25,071 nucleotides of DNA, from the NCBI GenBank assembly GCA_047639615.1, contig JBLIOL010000036.1, positions 1-25,071 on the forward strand. The letters are read 5' to 3'. A program made the position numbers and the translations under genes. The stretch is from CAYWNK01 sp047639615. Lineage in GTDB: Bacteria; Planctomycetota; UBA1135; GCA-002686595. The notes beneath the pieces are model-generated. The model saw nothing but the letters and a program-made list of their open reading frames with translations. It had not been told where the DNA came from and searched no databases. Shown here one piece after another: positions 16,105 through 22,737 of this stretch (its first letter is position 1; each line of letters begins with the position of its first letter).

Positions 16105-17544
16105 ATGACCACGACTACCAGCACCGGCACCGTAGCCCAGATCTTCGGGCCTGTCGTCGACGTGCGCTTCGACCACGGCCAACTGCCCGCGATCTTCAAT
16201 GCGGTCACGGTGACCGACACCGAGCGCGGCCTTTTCATCACCTTGGAGGTTGCCCAGCACTTGGGTAACGACATGGTGCGCTGCATCGCCATGGCGTCCA
16301 CCGATGGCGCCCGACGCGGCATGGAAGCTGTCGACAGCGGGGCGCCGATTACGGTTCCCGTTGGCGAGCGCACCAAGGGTCGAATCTTCAACCTGCTTGG
16401 CGAGCCCCTGGACACCGTGTCTCGCGGTGATATCCCCCCCGGCGACACCTGGCCGATCCACCGTCCGGCACCGACCTTCGACCAGCAGGAAGCTGTGTCC
16501 GAAGTCTTCGAGACCGGCATCAAGGTGGTCGACCTGCTGTGTCCCTTTGCGAAGGGCGGCAAGATCGGCCTCTTCGGTGGTGCCGGCGTGGGCAAGACCG
16601 TGCTCATTCAGGAGCTCATCCGCATTACCGCCGTTGAGAAAGGTGGCTTCTGTGTGTTCGCCGGCGTGGGGGAGCGTACCCGTGAGGGCAACGACCTCTG
16701 GCTGGAGATGACCGAGGCTACCTACAAGACCCCCGACGGCGGCACCGCTGCGGTGATCGACAACGCGGTGCTGGTCTTCGGCCAGATGAACGAGCCCCCG
16801 GGTGCACGTCTGCGCGTGGCCCTGACCGGGCTGACCATGGCGGAGTACTTCCGTGAAGAGCGCGGCCAAGACGTGCTGCTCTTCGTGGACAACATCTTCC
16901 GCTTCGTGCAGGCCGGTTCCGAAGTGTCCGCACTGCTCGGCCGTCTGCCCTCCGCAGTGGGCTATCAGCCGACCATGGCCTCCGAGATGGGTGCTCTTCA
17001 GGAGCGCATTACGTCCACCAAGGACGGCTCGGTGACCTCCATGCAGGCCGTCTACGTGCCTGCCGACGACATCACTGACCCGGCTCCGGTGGCGACCTTC
17101 GCCCACTTGGACTCGACCATCATCCTGGACCGCGCCATCTCCGAGCTGGGTATCTACCCGGCAGTTGACCCGCTCAAGTCCACCAGCCGCATGCTCGACC
17201 CGCAGGTCGTTGGTCAGGAGCACTACGACACCGCTCGTCGTGTTCAGCAGACCCTGCAGCGCTACGCTGACCTGAAGGACATCATCGCCATCCTCGGCAT
17301 CGAGGAGCTCTCCGACGATGACAAGGCGGTCGTATCGCGCGCCCGTCGTATCCAGAAGTTCCTGTCGCAGCCCTTCTTCGTGGCGGAGCAATTCACCGGT
17401 ATGACCGGCGTCTTCGTCCCCCGCGAGAACACGGTGAAGTCCTTCAAGGCCATCCTTGATGGTGATCACGACGACATGCCCGAGGACGCCTTCTACATGG
17501 TTGCTGGTATCGACGCAGCCATTGAGAAGAACAAGTCCCTCTAG
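16105..17544 (+). CDS. atpD: ATP synthase F1 subunit beta
   Basis: Catalytic subunit, 479 residues. Walker A GGAGVGKT at 158-165, catalytic glutamate Glu190 in GVGERTREGNDL, Walker B LLFVDNIFRF (258-267), and a DELSEED-equivalent EELSDDD (400-406) that contacts gamma/epsilon. The Thr-rich first residues (MTTTTSTG) are a small variable extension. All catalytic residues I can place are intact. Confidence 0.98.
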   Translation: MTTTTSTGTVAQIFGPVVDVRFDHGQLPAIFNAVTVTDTERGLFITLEVAQHLGNDMVRCIAMASTDGARRGMEAVDSGAPITVPVGERTKGRIFNLLGEPLDTVSRGDIPPGDTWPIHRPAPTFDQQEAVSEVFETGIKVVDLLCPFAKGGKIGLFGGAGVGKTVLIQELIRITAVEKGGFCVFAGVGERTREGNDLWLEMTEATYKTPDGGTAAVIDNAVLVFGQMNEPPGARLRVALTGLTMAEYFREERGQDVLLFVDNIFRFVQAGSEVSALLGRLPSAVGYQPTMASEMGALQERITSTKDGSVTSMQAVYVPADDITDPAPVATFAHLDSTIILDRAISELGIYPAVDPLKSTSRMLDPQVVGQEHYDTARRVQQTLQRYADLKDIIAILGIEELSDDDKAVVSRARRIQKFLSQPFFVAEQFTGMTGVFVPRENTVKSFKAILDGDHDDMPEDAFYMVAGIDAAIEKNKSL

Positions 17545-17581
17545 TCCGACCCTTACCCTCGCGAGCTGACCCAACAGAGCC

Positions 17582-18010
17582 ATGGCCGATAGCCTGACCT
17601 TGCGCGTGATCACGCCGGAACGCGTGGTGATTGACACCACCGTCTCCTCGGTGAAGTTCCCCGGACTTGACGGTCTGATCGGGGTGCTGCCCAAGCACGC
17701 CCACATGGTTTCCGCTCTGGACTCGGGTCTGCTCGAGTGGAGCACCGGTAGTGGTGCTCCCGAGGACATGTTTGTGGCCGGTGGCTTCGCGGAAGTGCGC
17801 GGGAACACCGTGCGCATCGTGACCGAAGCCGGCGAGCTGGCCACGGACATCGAGATCGAGCGTGCTGAGCAGGCCGCCGTGCGTGCGAAAGAGCGTCTCA
17901 AGACCCGCCGTGTGGAAGAGGGGACCGTGGAGTTCGACGTGCTGCGCGCCGAAGCCTCCTTGCGTCGCGCGCTGATGCGCACCTTCGTGGCTGGCCGGGC
18001 GAAGCGCTAG
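17582..18010 (+). CDS. atpC: ATP synthase F1 subunit epsilon
   Basis: Rotor subunit that couples F1 to the c-ring and can inhibit hydrolysis. 142 residues: N-terminal beta sandwich (about 1-88, containing LTLRVITPERVV and FPGLDGLIGVLPKHA) and a C-terminal helical hairpin (about 92-140, rich in Glu, Arg and Ala). Both domains are present, so an inhibitory role is possible. The stop TAG shares its last base with the aspS GTG. Confidence 0.95.
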   Translation: MADSLTLRVITPERVVIDTTVSSVKFPGLDGLIGVLPKHAHMVSALDSGLLEWSTGSGAPEDMFVAGGFAEVRGNTVRIVTEAGELATDIEIERAEQAAVRAKERLKTRRVEEGTVEFDVLRAEASLRRALMRTFVAGRAKR

Positions 18011-19821
18011 TGTCCACCCCGTCCGGCATCGCAGGCTGGCGCCGAACTCACACTTGTGGTGAGTTGCGGGAGGAGCACGTGGGCCAGCAAGTGACCTTGA
18101 ACGGGTGGGTGGCCAAGCGCCGCAACCTGGGCGGGCTCTACTTCATCGACCTGCGCGACCGCTACGGCCTCTGCCAGCTGCTGCTGGACGGCGACTACGA
18201 GCGTGTGGGTCTGGGCCCCGAGGACAACCTCTCGCCCGAGGACGTAATCGCTGTCAGCGGTAGCGTGCGCAAGCGCGAGAAGCCCAACAGCCAAATGGCC
18301 ACGGGCCAGATCGAGCTGGTGGTGACGCGCCTCGAGCGCCTCTCCGAAGCCAAGCTGCCGCCCTTCGAGATCGTCGAGGACCTCGACACCAACGTCGAAC
18401 TTCGTCTGCGCTATCGCTACCTGGACCTGCGTCGTCCGGACATGCAACGCAACCTGATGCACCGCTCGAAGTTCATCGGCGCCATGCGCGCGGCCTTCCT
18501 GGCCCAGGACTTCTGCGAGGTCGAGACGCCGATCCTGACCAAGGCCACGCCTGAGGGCGCGCGCGATTACTTGGTGCCGAGTCGCGTTCAGCCGGGCAAG
18601 TGGTACGCGCTGCCCCAGTCGCCGCAGATCTTCAAGCAGATCCTGATGGTGGCCGGCATGGATCGCTACTTCCAAGTAGCGCGCTGCTTCCGCGACGAGG
18701 ACCTGCGCGCGGACCGTCAGCCCGAGTTCACCCAGCTCGATATGGAGATGTCCTTCGTCGAAGAAGAAGACGTCTACGCCTGCTGGGAAACGGTCATTGT
18801 GCGGACCATGAAGGATGCCATGGACGTGGACGTCCAGATCCCTCTGCCGCGCATGACCTGGGCCGAGTCCATGAACCGCTTCGGTTCCGACAAGCCCGAT
18901 ACGCGCTTCGAGATGGAGCTCAAGGATCTGGCCGAGTGGGTTCCGACCTGCGACTTCGGCGTCTTCAAAGGCGCACTCGAAGCCGGCGGCCGTGTCATGG
19001 CTCTGGTGGTCCCCGGCGGGGGAGAAGCCATCTCGCGCGGTGCAATGAAGCCTCTCGAGAAGTTTGCCAAGGAACTCGGCGCACGCGGTCTTGCCTGGTG
19101 GAAGCCTGGCCAGAGCGGCGGCGCAGCCGGCCCGGTGGCACGCTTCTGCGAAGGCGAAGTTGGCGAGGGTCTGCTCGCTTGCGTTGGCGCAAGCAAGGAC
19201 GACCTACTGCTCTTCGCCGCCGGCGATGAAGCCGAAGTCTGGCGTGTACTTGGCGGCCTGCGCACGCGCTTGGCCGGCACATTGAATCTGATCCCCGAGC
19301 GGCAGTTCAACTTCCTCTGGGTCACGGACTTCCCCATGTTCGAGTGGGACGAGGAATCCGACCGCTGGACCTCCGCACACCATCCTTTCACCGCACCCGA
19401 GGACTGGGACATGGCTGGCGACCCCGCCAGCATGAACAGTCGCTCGTACGACATGGTGCTCAACGGCTGGGAGCTGGGCTCCGGCTCGGTTCGAATCCAC
19501 CGCCCCGACGTGCAGCGCAAGGTCTTCGGCCTGCTCGGCATTGGCGAGGAGGAGCAGGCCCAGAAGTTTGGCTTCCTGCTGGAGGCCCTCTCCCACGGGG
19601 CACCGCCCCACGCGGGCTTCGCCATGGGGATCGACCGTATCGTGGCCCTGACCCTGGGCATGGACTCGATCCGCGACGTGGTGGCTTTCCCCAAGACCGC
19701 CACCGCCACGGACCTGATGTGCGATGCACCGTCCCTCGTGGACGACCAGGCTCTGGAAGACGTCCACGTGCAACCTGCCGCGATCCCCGAGGGGGATGCT
19801 GACGGCAATCCAGGCTCCTGA
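18010..19821 (+). CDS. aspS: aspartyl-tRNA synthetase AspS
   Basis: Class II aminoacyl-tRNA synthetase charging tRNA-Asp. 603 residues, bacterial type with OB-fold anticodon domain (about 14-115), motif 2 FRDEDLRADRQPEFTQLD (227-244), the bacterial GAD insertion (about 300-420) and motif 3 GFAMGIDRIVALTLGMDS near 535-552. GTG start at 18010 overlaps the atpC stop by one base; no atp terminator intervenes. Leu40 in RRNLGGL stands where E. coli has Leu30 and non-discriminating enzymes usually have His, which hints at a discriminating AspRS; that is inference from one position. Confidence 0.97.
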   Translation: MSTPSGIAGWRRTHTCGELREEHVGQQVTLNGWVAKRRNLGGLYFIDLRDRYGLCQLLLDGDYERVGLGPEDNLSPEDVIAVSGSVRKREKPNSQMATGQIELVVTRLERLSEAKLPPFEIVEDLDTNVELRLRYRYLDLRRPDMQRNLMHRSKFIGAMRAAFLAQDFCEVETPILTKATPEGARDYLVPSRVQPGKWYALPQSPQIFKQILMVAGMDRYFQVARCFRDEDLRADRQPEFTQLDMEMSFVEEEDVYACWETVIVRTMKDAMDVDVQIPLPRMTWAESMNRFGSDKPDTRFEMELKDLAEWVPTCDFGVFKGALEAGGRVMALVVPGGGEAISRGAMKPLEKFAKELGARGLAWWKPGQSGGAAGPVARFCEGEVGEGLLACVGASKDDLLLFAAGDEAEVWRVLGGLRTRLAGTLNLIPERQFNFLWVTDFPMFEWDEESDRWTSAHHPFTAPEDWDMAGDPASMNSRSYDMVLNGWELGSGSVRIHRPDVQRKVFGLLGIGEEEQAQKFGFLLEALSHGAPPHAGFAMGIDRIVALTLGMDSIRDVVAFPKTATATDLMCDAPSLVDDQALEDVHVQPAAIPEGDADGNPGS

Positions 19822-19970
19822 TGGGGGCGTCAGCCCCTATCCGTAGAGCCCCCTTGGTGGCTCGGCCCGAGGCTCCTATGGCGCCCAAGGGCCCGGGACC
19901 CTATTCTCATACGCTGGATCTCCGCCCATTGTGGAGCTTCCCTTCGCCGACCCAAATATAAGGAAACTAG
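19822..19970 (+). other. aspS-infC intergenic region
   Basis: 149 bp without a gene. A small hairpin, GGGGC/GCCCC with loop GTCA (19824-19837), follows the aspS stop but no T-run comes after it. TATTCT at 19902-19907 resembles a -10 element, identical to the one before rpmI, but no convincing -35 is placed upstream. The AAGGA ribosome binding site of infC lies at the right end. Confidence 0.35.
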
Positions 19971-20741
19971 TTGGCACACCGTCGGAACCTTCGAGATCGC
20001 AACACCGGACCCACGTACCGCAAGAACAACCGCATCCGAGTACCTGAGGTTCGCCTCGTGGACGAAGAGGGCGAGCAATGCGGAGTTGTGCAGACTCCTG
20101 ACGCCAAGCGCAAGGCGCAGGATGCTGGTCTCGATCTAGTCGAGGTCTCGCCGAACGCGCGGCCGCCCGTCTGCAAAATCATGGACTACGGCAAGTTCAT
20201 GTACCAGCAGCGGAAGAAGGACAAGAAGAACAAGGTCGGCACCAAGGGCTCCAATCAGCTGAAAGAGCTGCGAGTTCGGCCGGCAATCGATACCCACGAC
20301 CTGGAGTACCGCCTGGATAACGGGCGCCGCTTCCTGGACGCCGGGCACAAGGTGCAGGTCGTCTGCATCTTCCGTGGTCGCCAGATGGCGCACCCCGAGC
20401 ACGGCTATGATGTGATGCGTACGGTCTCCACGTCGCTCTCCGACATCGGCAAGATCGAGACGCCCGCACGCATGATGGGGCGGCGCATGACCATGCTGCT
20501 GACCCCGCTCTCATCTCAGCAGAAAATGCGCGTGGCCAAGGACCGTGAGGACGAGGCGCGTTCGCGCGAGATGGGCGCTGGACCGGCCGTGCCGGCAACT
20601 CCGGGCGGCCGACCGATCCTGCCCGCCAGGCCAATCCTGCCCGCTGAGCGCAAGCCGGTGGCTCCGGCCAAGGCTCCCGAGGCCACAGAAGCTCCCGCGG
20701 AAGCCTCCAAGGCCCCCGATGGGCCCGAATCTGACGCGTAG
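19971..20741 (+). CDS. infC: translation initiation factor IF-3
   Basis: Binds the 30S subunit, prevents 50S joining and proofreads start codons. The start is TTG at 19971: an in-frame TAG lies immediately upstream, AAGGA is six bases before it, and no ATG precedes the conserved region. IF3-N covers about residues 18-90 (RIRVPEVRLVDEEGEQ, VCKIMDYGKF) and IF3-C about 95-187 (KELRVRPAIDTHD, VCIFRGRQMAHPE). Residues about 188-256 form an additional tail, first charged then Pro/Ala-rich with RPILPA repeated; usual IF-3 has about 180 residues. Myxococcus IF-3 (Dsg) also carries a long C-terminal extension. A non-AUG start is typical for infC, where it permits autoregulation. Confidence 0.95.
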   Translation: MAHRRNLRDRNTGPTYRKNNRIRVPEVRLVDEEGEQCGVVQTPDAKRKAQDAGLDLVEVSPNARPPVCKIMDYGKFMYQQRKKDKKNKVGTKGSNQLKELRVRPAIDTHDLEYRLDNGRRFLDAGHKVQVVCIFRGRQMAHPEHGYDVMRTVSTSLSDIGKIETPARMMGRRMTMLLTPLSSQQKMRVAKDREDEARSREMGAGPAVPATPGGRPILPARPILPAERKPVAPAKAPEATEAPAEASKAPDGPESDA

Positions 20742-20752
20742 GCGGTTCAAAC

Positions 20753-20823
20753 CAGCCTAGCAGCACAGCCTAGCAGCCCCCCAAGGGGTCCTGCTTTCGG
20801 CTCCATGGGTTCCTGCTTTCGGC
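20753..20823 (+). repeat. short direct repeats after infC
   Basis: CAGCCTAGCAG occurs twice as a 13-bp tandem (20753-20763 and 20766-20776), and TCCTGCTTTCGGC occurs twice 22 bp apart (20789-20801 and 20811-20823). AGCAG (20772-20776) can also pair with CTGCT (20791-20795) to form an imperfect hairpin. Function unknown; the area is between the infC stop and the rpmI promoter candidate. Confidence 0.6.
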
Positions 20824-20832
20824 CCTCTCCCC

Positions 20833-20860
20833 TTGCAACGGGGGGGTGGGCCGCTATTCT
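20833..20860 (+). promoter_or_regulatory. candidate promoter for rpmI-rplT
   Basis: TTGCAA (20833-20838), a 16-bp G-rich spacer, and TATTCT (20855-20860), each four of six consensus matches. The transcript would begin near 20867, giving a leader of about 107 nt before rpmI. Confidence 0.35.
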
Positions 20861-20878
20861 TTGCGCTCCAAGCTCCGC

Positions 20879-20958
20879 GCGGGATCGTCCCGTGAGGGCC
20901 CCCATGAGCGGTAAGGCATACCAGCGACCGGGGTTTCGAAGGCGGCCGTGAGGCCACC
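20879..20958 (+). promoter_or_regulatory. structured leader upstream of rpmI, possible L20 autoregulatory site
   Basis: Two hairpins: CGGGA/TCCCG with loop TCG (20880-20892, plus a closing G-U), and a seven-position stem 20941-20947/20952-20958 with one C-A mismatch and a GTGA (GNRA-type) loop that ends five bases before the GAGGA ribosome binding site of rpmI. In other bacteria L20 represses rpmI-rplT through an mRNA fold mimicking its 23S rRNA site; whether this leader does so cannot be told from sequence alone. Confidence 0.35.
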
Positions 20959-20973
20959 ATACGAGGAAGTACG

Positions 20974-21171
20974 ATGCCTAAGATGAAATCAAAGGGAGCG
21001 GTTAAGAAGCGCTTCCGGCTCACGAAGAGCGGGAAGCTTAAGTCTAACCGCCCCCAACGTGGCCACATGCACGCTAGCAAGGACGCCGCAACCCGGCGCC
21101 GCAAGCGTTCGCCCCTAGTCACCTCTGGTGCCTGGGCCCAGCTCCTCAAGCGCATGATGGGAGGGGGCTGA
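20974..21171 (+). CDS. rpmI: 50S ribosomal protein L35
   Basis: 65 residues, strongly basic, full family length. MPKMKSKGAVKKRF is the standard L35 beginning, followed by the GKLKSNRPQRGHMH segment and a basic central helix (KDAATRRRKRS). ATG at 20974 has GAGGA six bases upstream. Sits three bases before rplT. Confidence 0.97.
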   Translation: MPKMKSKGAVKKRFRLTKSGKLKSNRPQRGHMHASKDAATRRRKRSPLVTSGAWAQLLKRMMGGG

Positions 21172-21174
21172 TCC

Positions 21175-21534
21175 ATGGTACGCGTAACCTACGGCGCCGC
21201 CCGCGCCAAGAAGAAGCAACGCCTGTTCAAGCTGGCTCGCGGTTACCGCGGCGGTCGCTCCAAGCTTTGGCGCACCGTTCAAGAAGCCCTGCTTCGTTCA
21301 TGGGCTTACAGCTACCGTGACCGTCGCCAGCGCAAGCGCCAGTTCCGTCGCCTGTGGATCATCCGCATCAACGCCGCTGCGCGTATGCGGGGTATGAGCT
21401 ACTCGCGACTGATCGCCGGCCTGCACAAGGCTGACATCGATCTGAACCGCAAGCAACTCAGCGAGATGGCGATCCACGATCCCTCTGGCTTCGACGTGGT
21501 TCTGGAAGAGGCGCGCACCGCGCTCACCTCCTGA
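21175..21534 (+). CDS. rplT: 50S ribosomal protein L20
   Basis: 119 residues, normal length; binds 23S rRNA early in assembly and in many bacteria represses its own operon. Recognised from MVRVTYGAARAKKKQRLFK, the GYRGGRSKLWRT segment, YSYRDRRQRKRQFRRLWIIRINAA and the C-terminal globular part with MSYSRLIAGLHKADIDLNRK. The G-rich end of rpmI (GGGAGGGGG) supplies the ribosome binding site. Confidence 0.98.
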   Translation: MVRVTYGAARAKKKQRLFKLARGYRGGRSKLWRTVQEALLRSWAYSYRDRRQRKRQFRRLWIIRINAAARMRGMSYSRLIAGLHKADIDLNRKQLSEMAIHDPSGFDVVLEEARTALTS

Positions 21535-21585
21535 GCCTCTAGCTCTCGAATCATGGCGATCATGGTTCCGGAGCAAACTGTTAGG

Positions 21586-21624
21586 ACGGGGGCTGCCGAT
21601 CATTGGCGGCCCCCGTTGTTTTCT
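21586..21624 (+). terminator. intrinsic terminator after rplT
   Basis: Twelve-pair GC-rich stem (21586-21597 with 21605-21616, one T-G pair) around the loop GATCATT, followed by TGTTTTCT. This is the clearest Rho-independent terminator in the window; it ends the infC-rpmI-rplT unit 52 bp before pheS, or acts as an attenuator for pheST. Confidence 0.85.
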
Positions 21625-21676
21625 AAGATGATCCCACCGTGCACGCCTCCGTGCGCAACGTGGAACTCAAGCGGGA

Positions 21677-22702
21677 ATGAAGATGGTCGATTGGGACGAG
21701 ATGCGCGCCGCCAGCGGTGCGAAAGCAAAGGCCGCCGAGAACGCCGAGCAACTGCGTGCGGTGGAGCGGGAGTACTTGGGCAAGGGCGGCGTGATTGCCG
21801 AGCTGCTGGCATCCATTCCGAGTTTGCCGCCCGCCGAGCGCGGGGCCATGGGCAAGCAAGCCAACCAACTCAAGGGCGCCGTATCCCAAACGATCGCGGC
21901 GCGCGCTGAGCAGCTGGAACAGGAGGGCCTCCAGGCCCAGCGCTCTGGCGATGGCTTCGACCGCACCCTGCCCGTGCCGCCCGTCGAACGCGGTAGCCTG
22001 CACCCGATCACGCAGGTCACGCGCGAGTTGGAGGACCTCTTCAGCTCGATGGGCTACCACGTGTTGGACGGTCCCGAGGTAGAGCTCGACCACTACAACT
22101 TTGAGGCCCTCAACATCCCCGCCGATCACCCGGCGCGTGATTCCCAGGACACCTTCTACTGCGACCCAGGCGGCAAGCAGGTCCTGCGTACGCACACCTC
22201 GCCCGTTCAGGTGCGCGCCATGGAAAAGCTAAAGCCGCCCTTCCGTGCCATCGCGCCCGGCAAGGTCTTCCGGCAGGAGACCGTCGACGCCAGCCACGAG
22301 CACACCTTCCACCAGATGGAAGGCATGGTGGTGGCCAAGGACGTCTCTGTCGGTCACCTAACAGGCGCCATGAAGACCCTCCTGAGTGGCATCTTTGGAC
22401 GCGACTTGGAAGTGCGCCTGCGCCCCGGTTACTTCCCCTTCGTCGAGCCCGGGTTTGAGCTCGACGCGCGCTGTCCCTTCTGCAAGGAAGGCTGCAGCGT
22501 CTGCAAGCGCACCACTTGGATCGAGCTGCTGCCCTGCGGCCTGGTGCATCCGGCCGTGCTCAAGGCCGGCGGTATCGACCCGGAAGAGTGGAGCGGTTTC
22601 GCCTTTGGCCTGGGCCTCTCGCGCCTGGTCATGTTGCGCTACGGCATCGATGATGTTCGTCATCTCTTGGGCGGAGACCTCCGCTTCCTGGAGCAGTTCT
22701 AG
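21677..22702 (+). CDS. pheS: phenylalanyl-tRNA synthetase alpha subunit
   Basis: Catalytic subunit of the heterotetrameric PheRS. 341 residues from ATG 21677; a second ATG at 21683 has a GGGA element better placed and may be the real start. N-terminal coiled coil (about 10-90), then the class II core: motif 1 region LEDLFSSMGYHVLDGPEVE, motif 2 PGKVFRQETVDASHEHTFHQMEG (195-217), motif 3 FAFGLGLSRLVMLRYGI (308-324). Between PFVEPGFELD and WIELL an insert CPFCKEGCSVC (266-276) presents four cysteines as C-x2-C-x3-C-x2-C, a likely metal site found in only some PheS proteins. Confidence 0.97.
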   Translation: MKMVDWDEMRAASGAKAKAAENAEQLRAVEREYLGKGGVIAELLASIPSLPPAERGAMGKQANQLKGAVSQTIAARAEQLEQEGLQAQRSGDGFDRTLPVPPVERGSLHPITQVTRELEDLFSSMGYHVLDGPEVELDHYNFEALNIPADHPARDSQDTFYCDPGGKQVLRTHTSPVQVRAMEKLKPPFRAIAPGKVFRQETVDASHEHTFHQMEGMVVAKDVSVGHLTGAMKTLLSGIFGRDLEVRLRPGYFPFVEPGFELDARCPFCKEGCSVCKRTTWIELLPCGLVHPAVLKAGGIDPEEWSGFAFGLGLSRLVMLRYGIDDVRHLLGGDLRFLEQF

Positions 22703-22737
22703 AGCCTGGTCGCACAAGCGCCTGATTCACCTACGCG

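Noticed and set aside
13590..16607. A 1005-codon open frame on the minus strand opposite atpA, atpG and atpD
   Set aside because: It is the antisense shadow of three well-recognised ATP synthase genes with strong third-position GC bias; its His/Gly/Val-rich translation resembles no protein family.
16078..17982. A 634-codon minus-strand open frame opposite atpD and atpC
   Set aside because: Same explanation: antisense of codon-biased genes, no ribosome binding site or domain.
21535..21676. T-box riboswitch or Phe leader peptide before pheS
   Set aside because: No T-box consensus and no Phe codons in the only short frame; only a terminator is supported.
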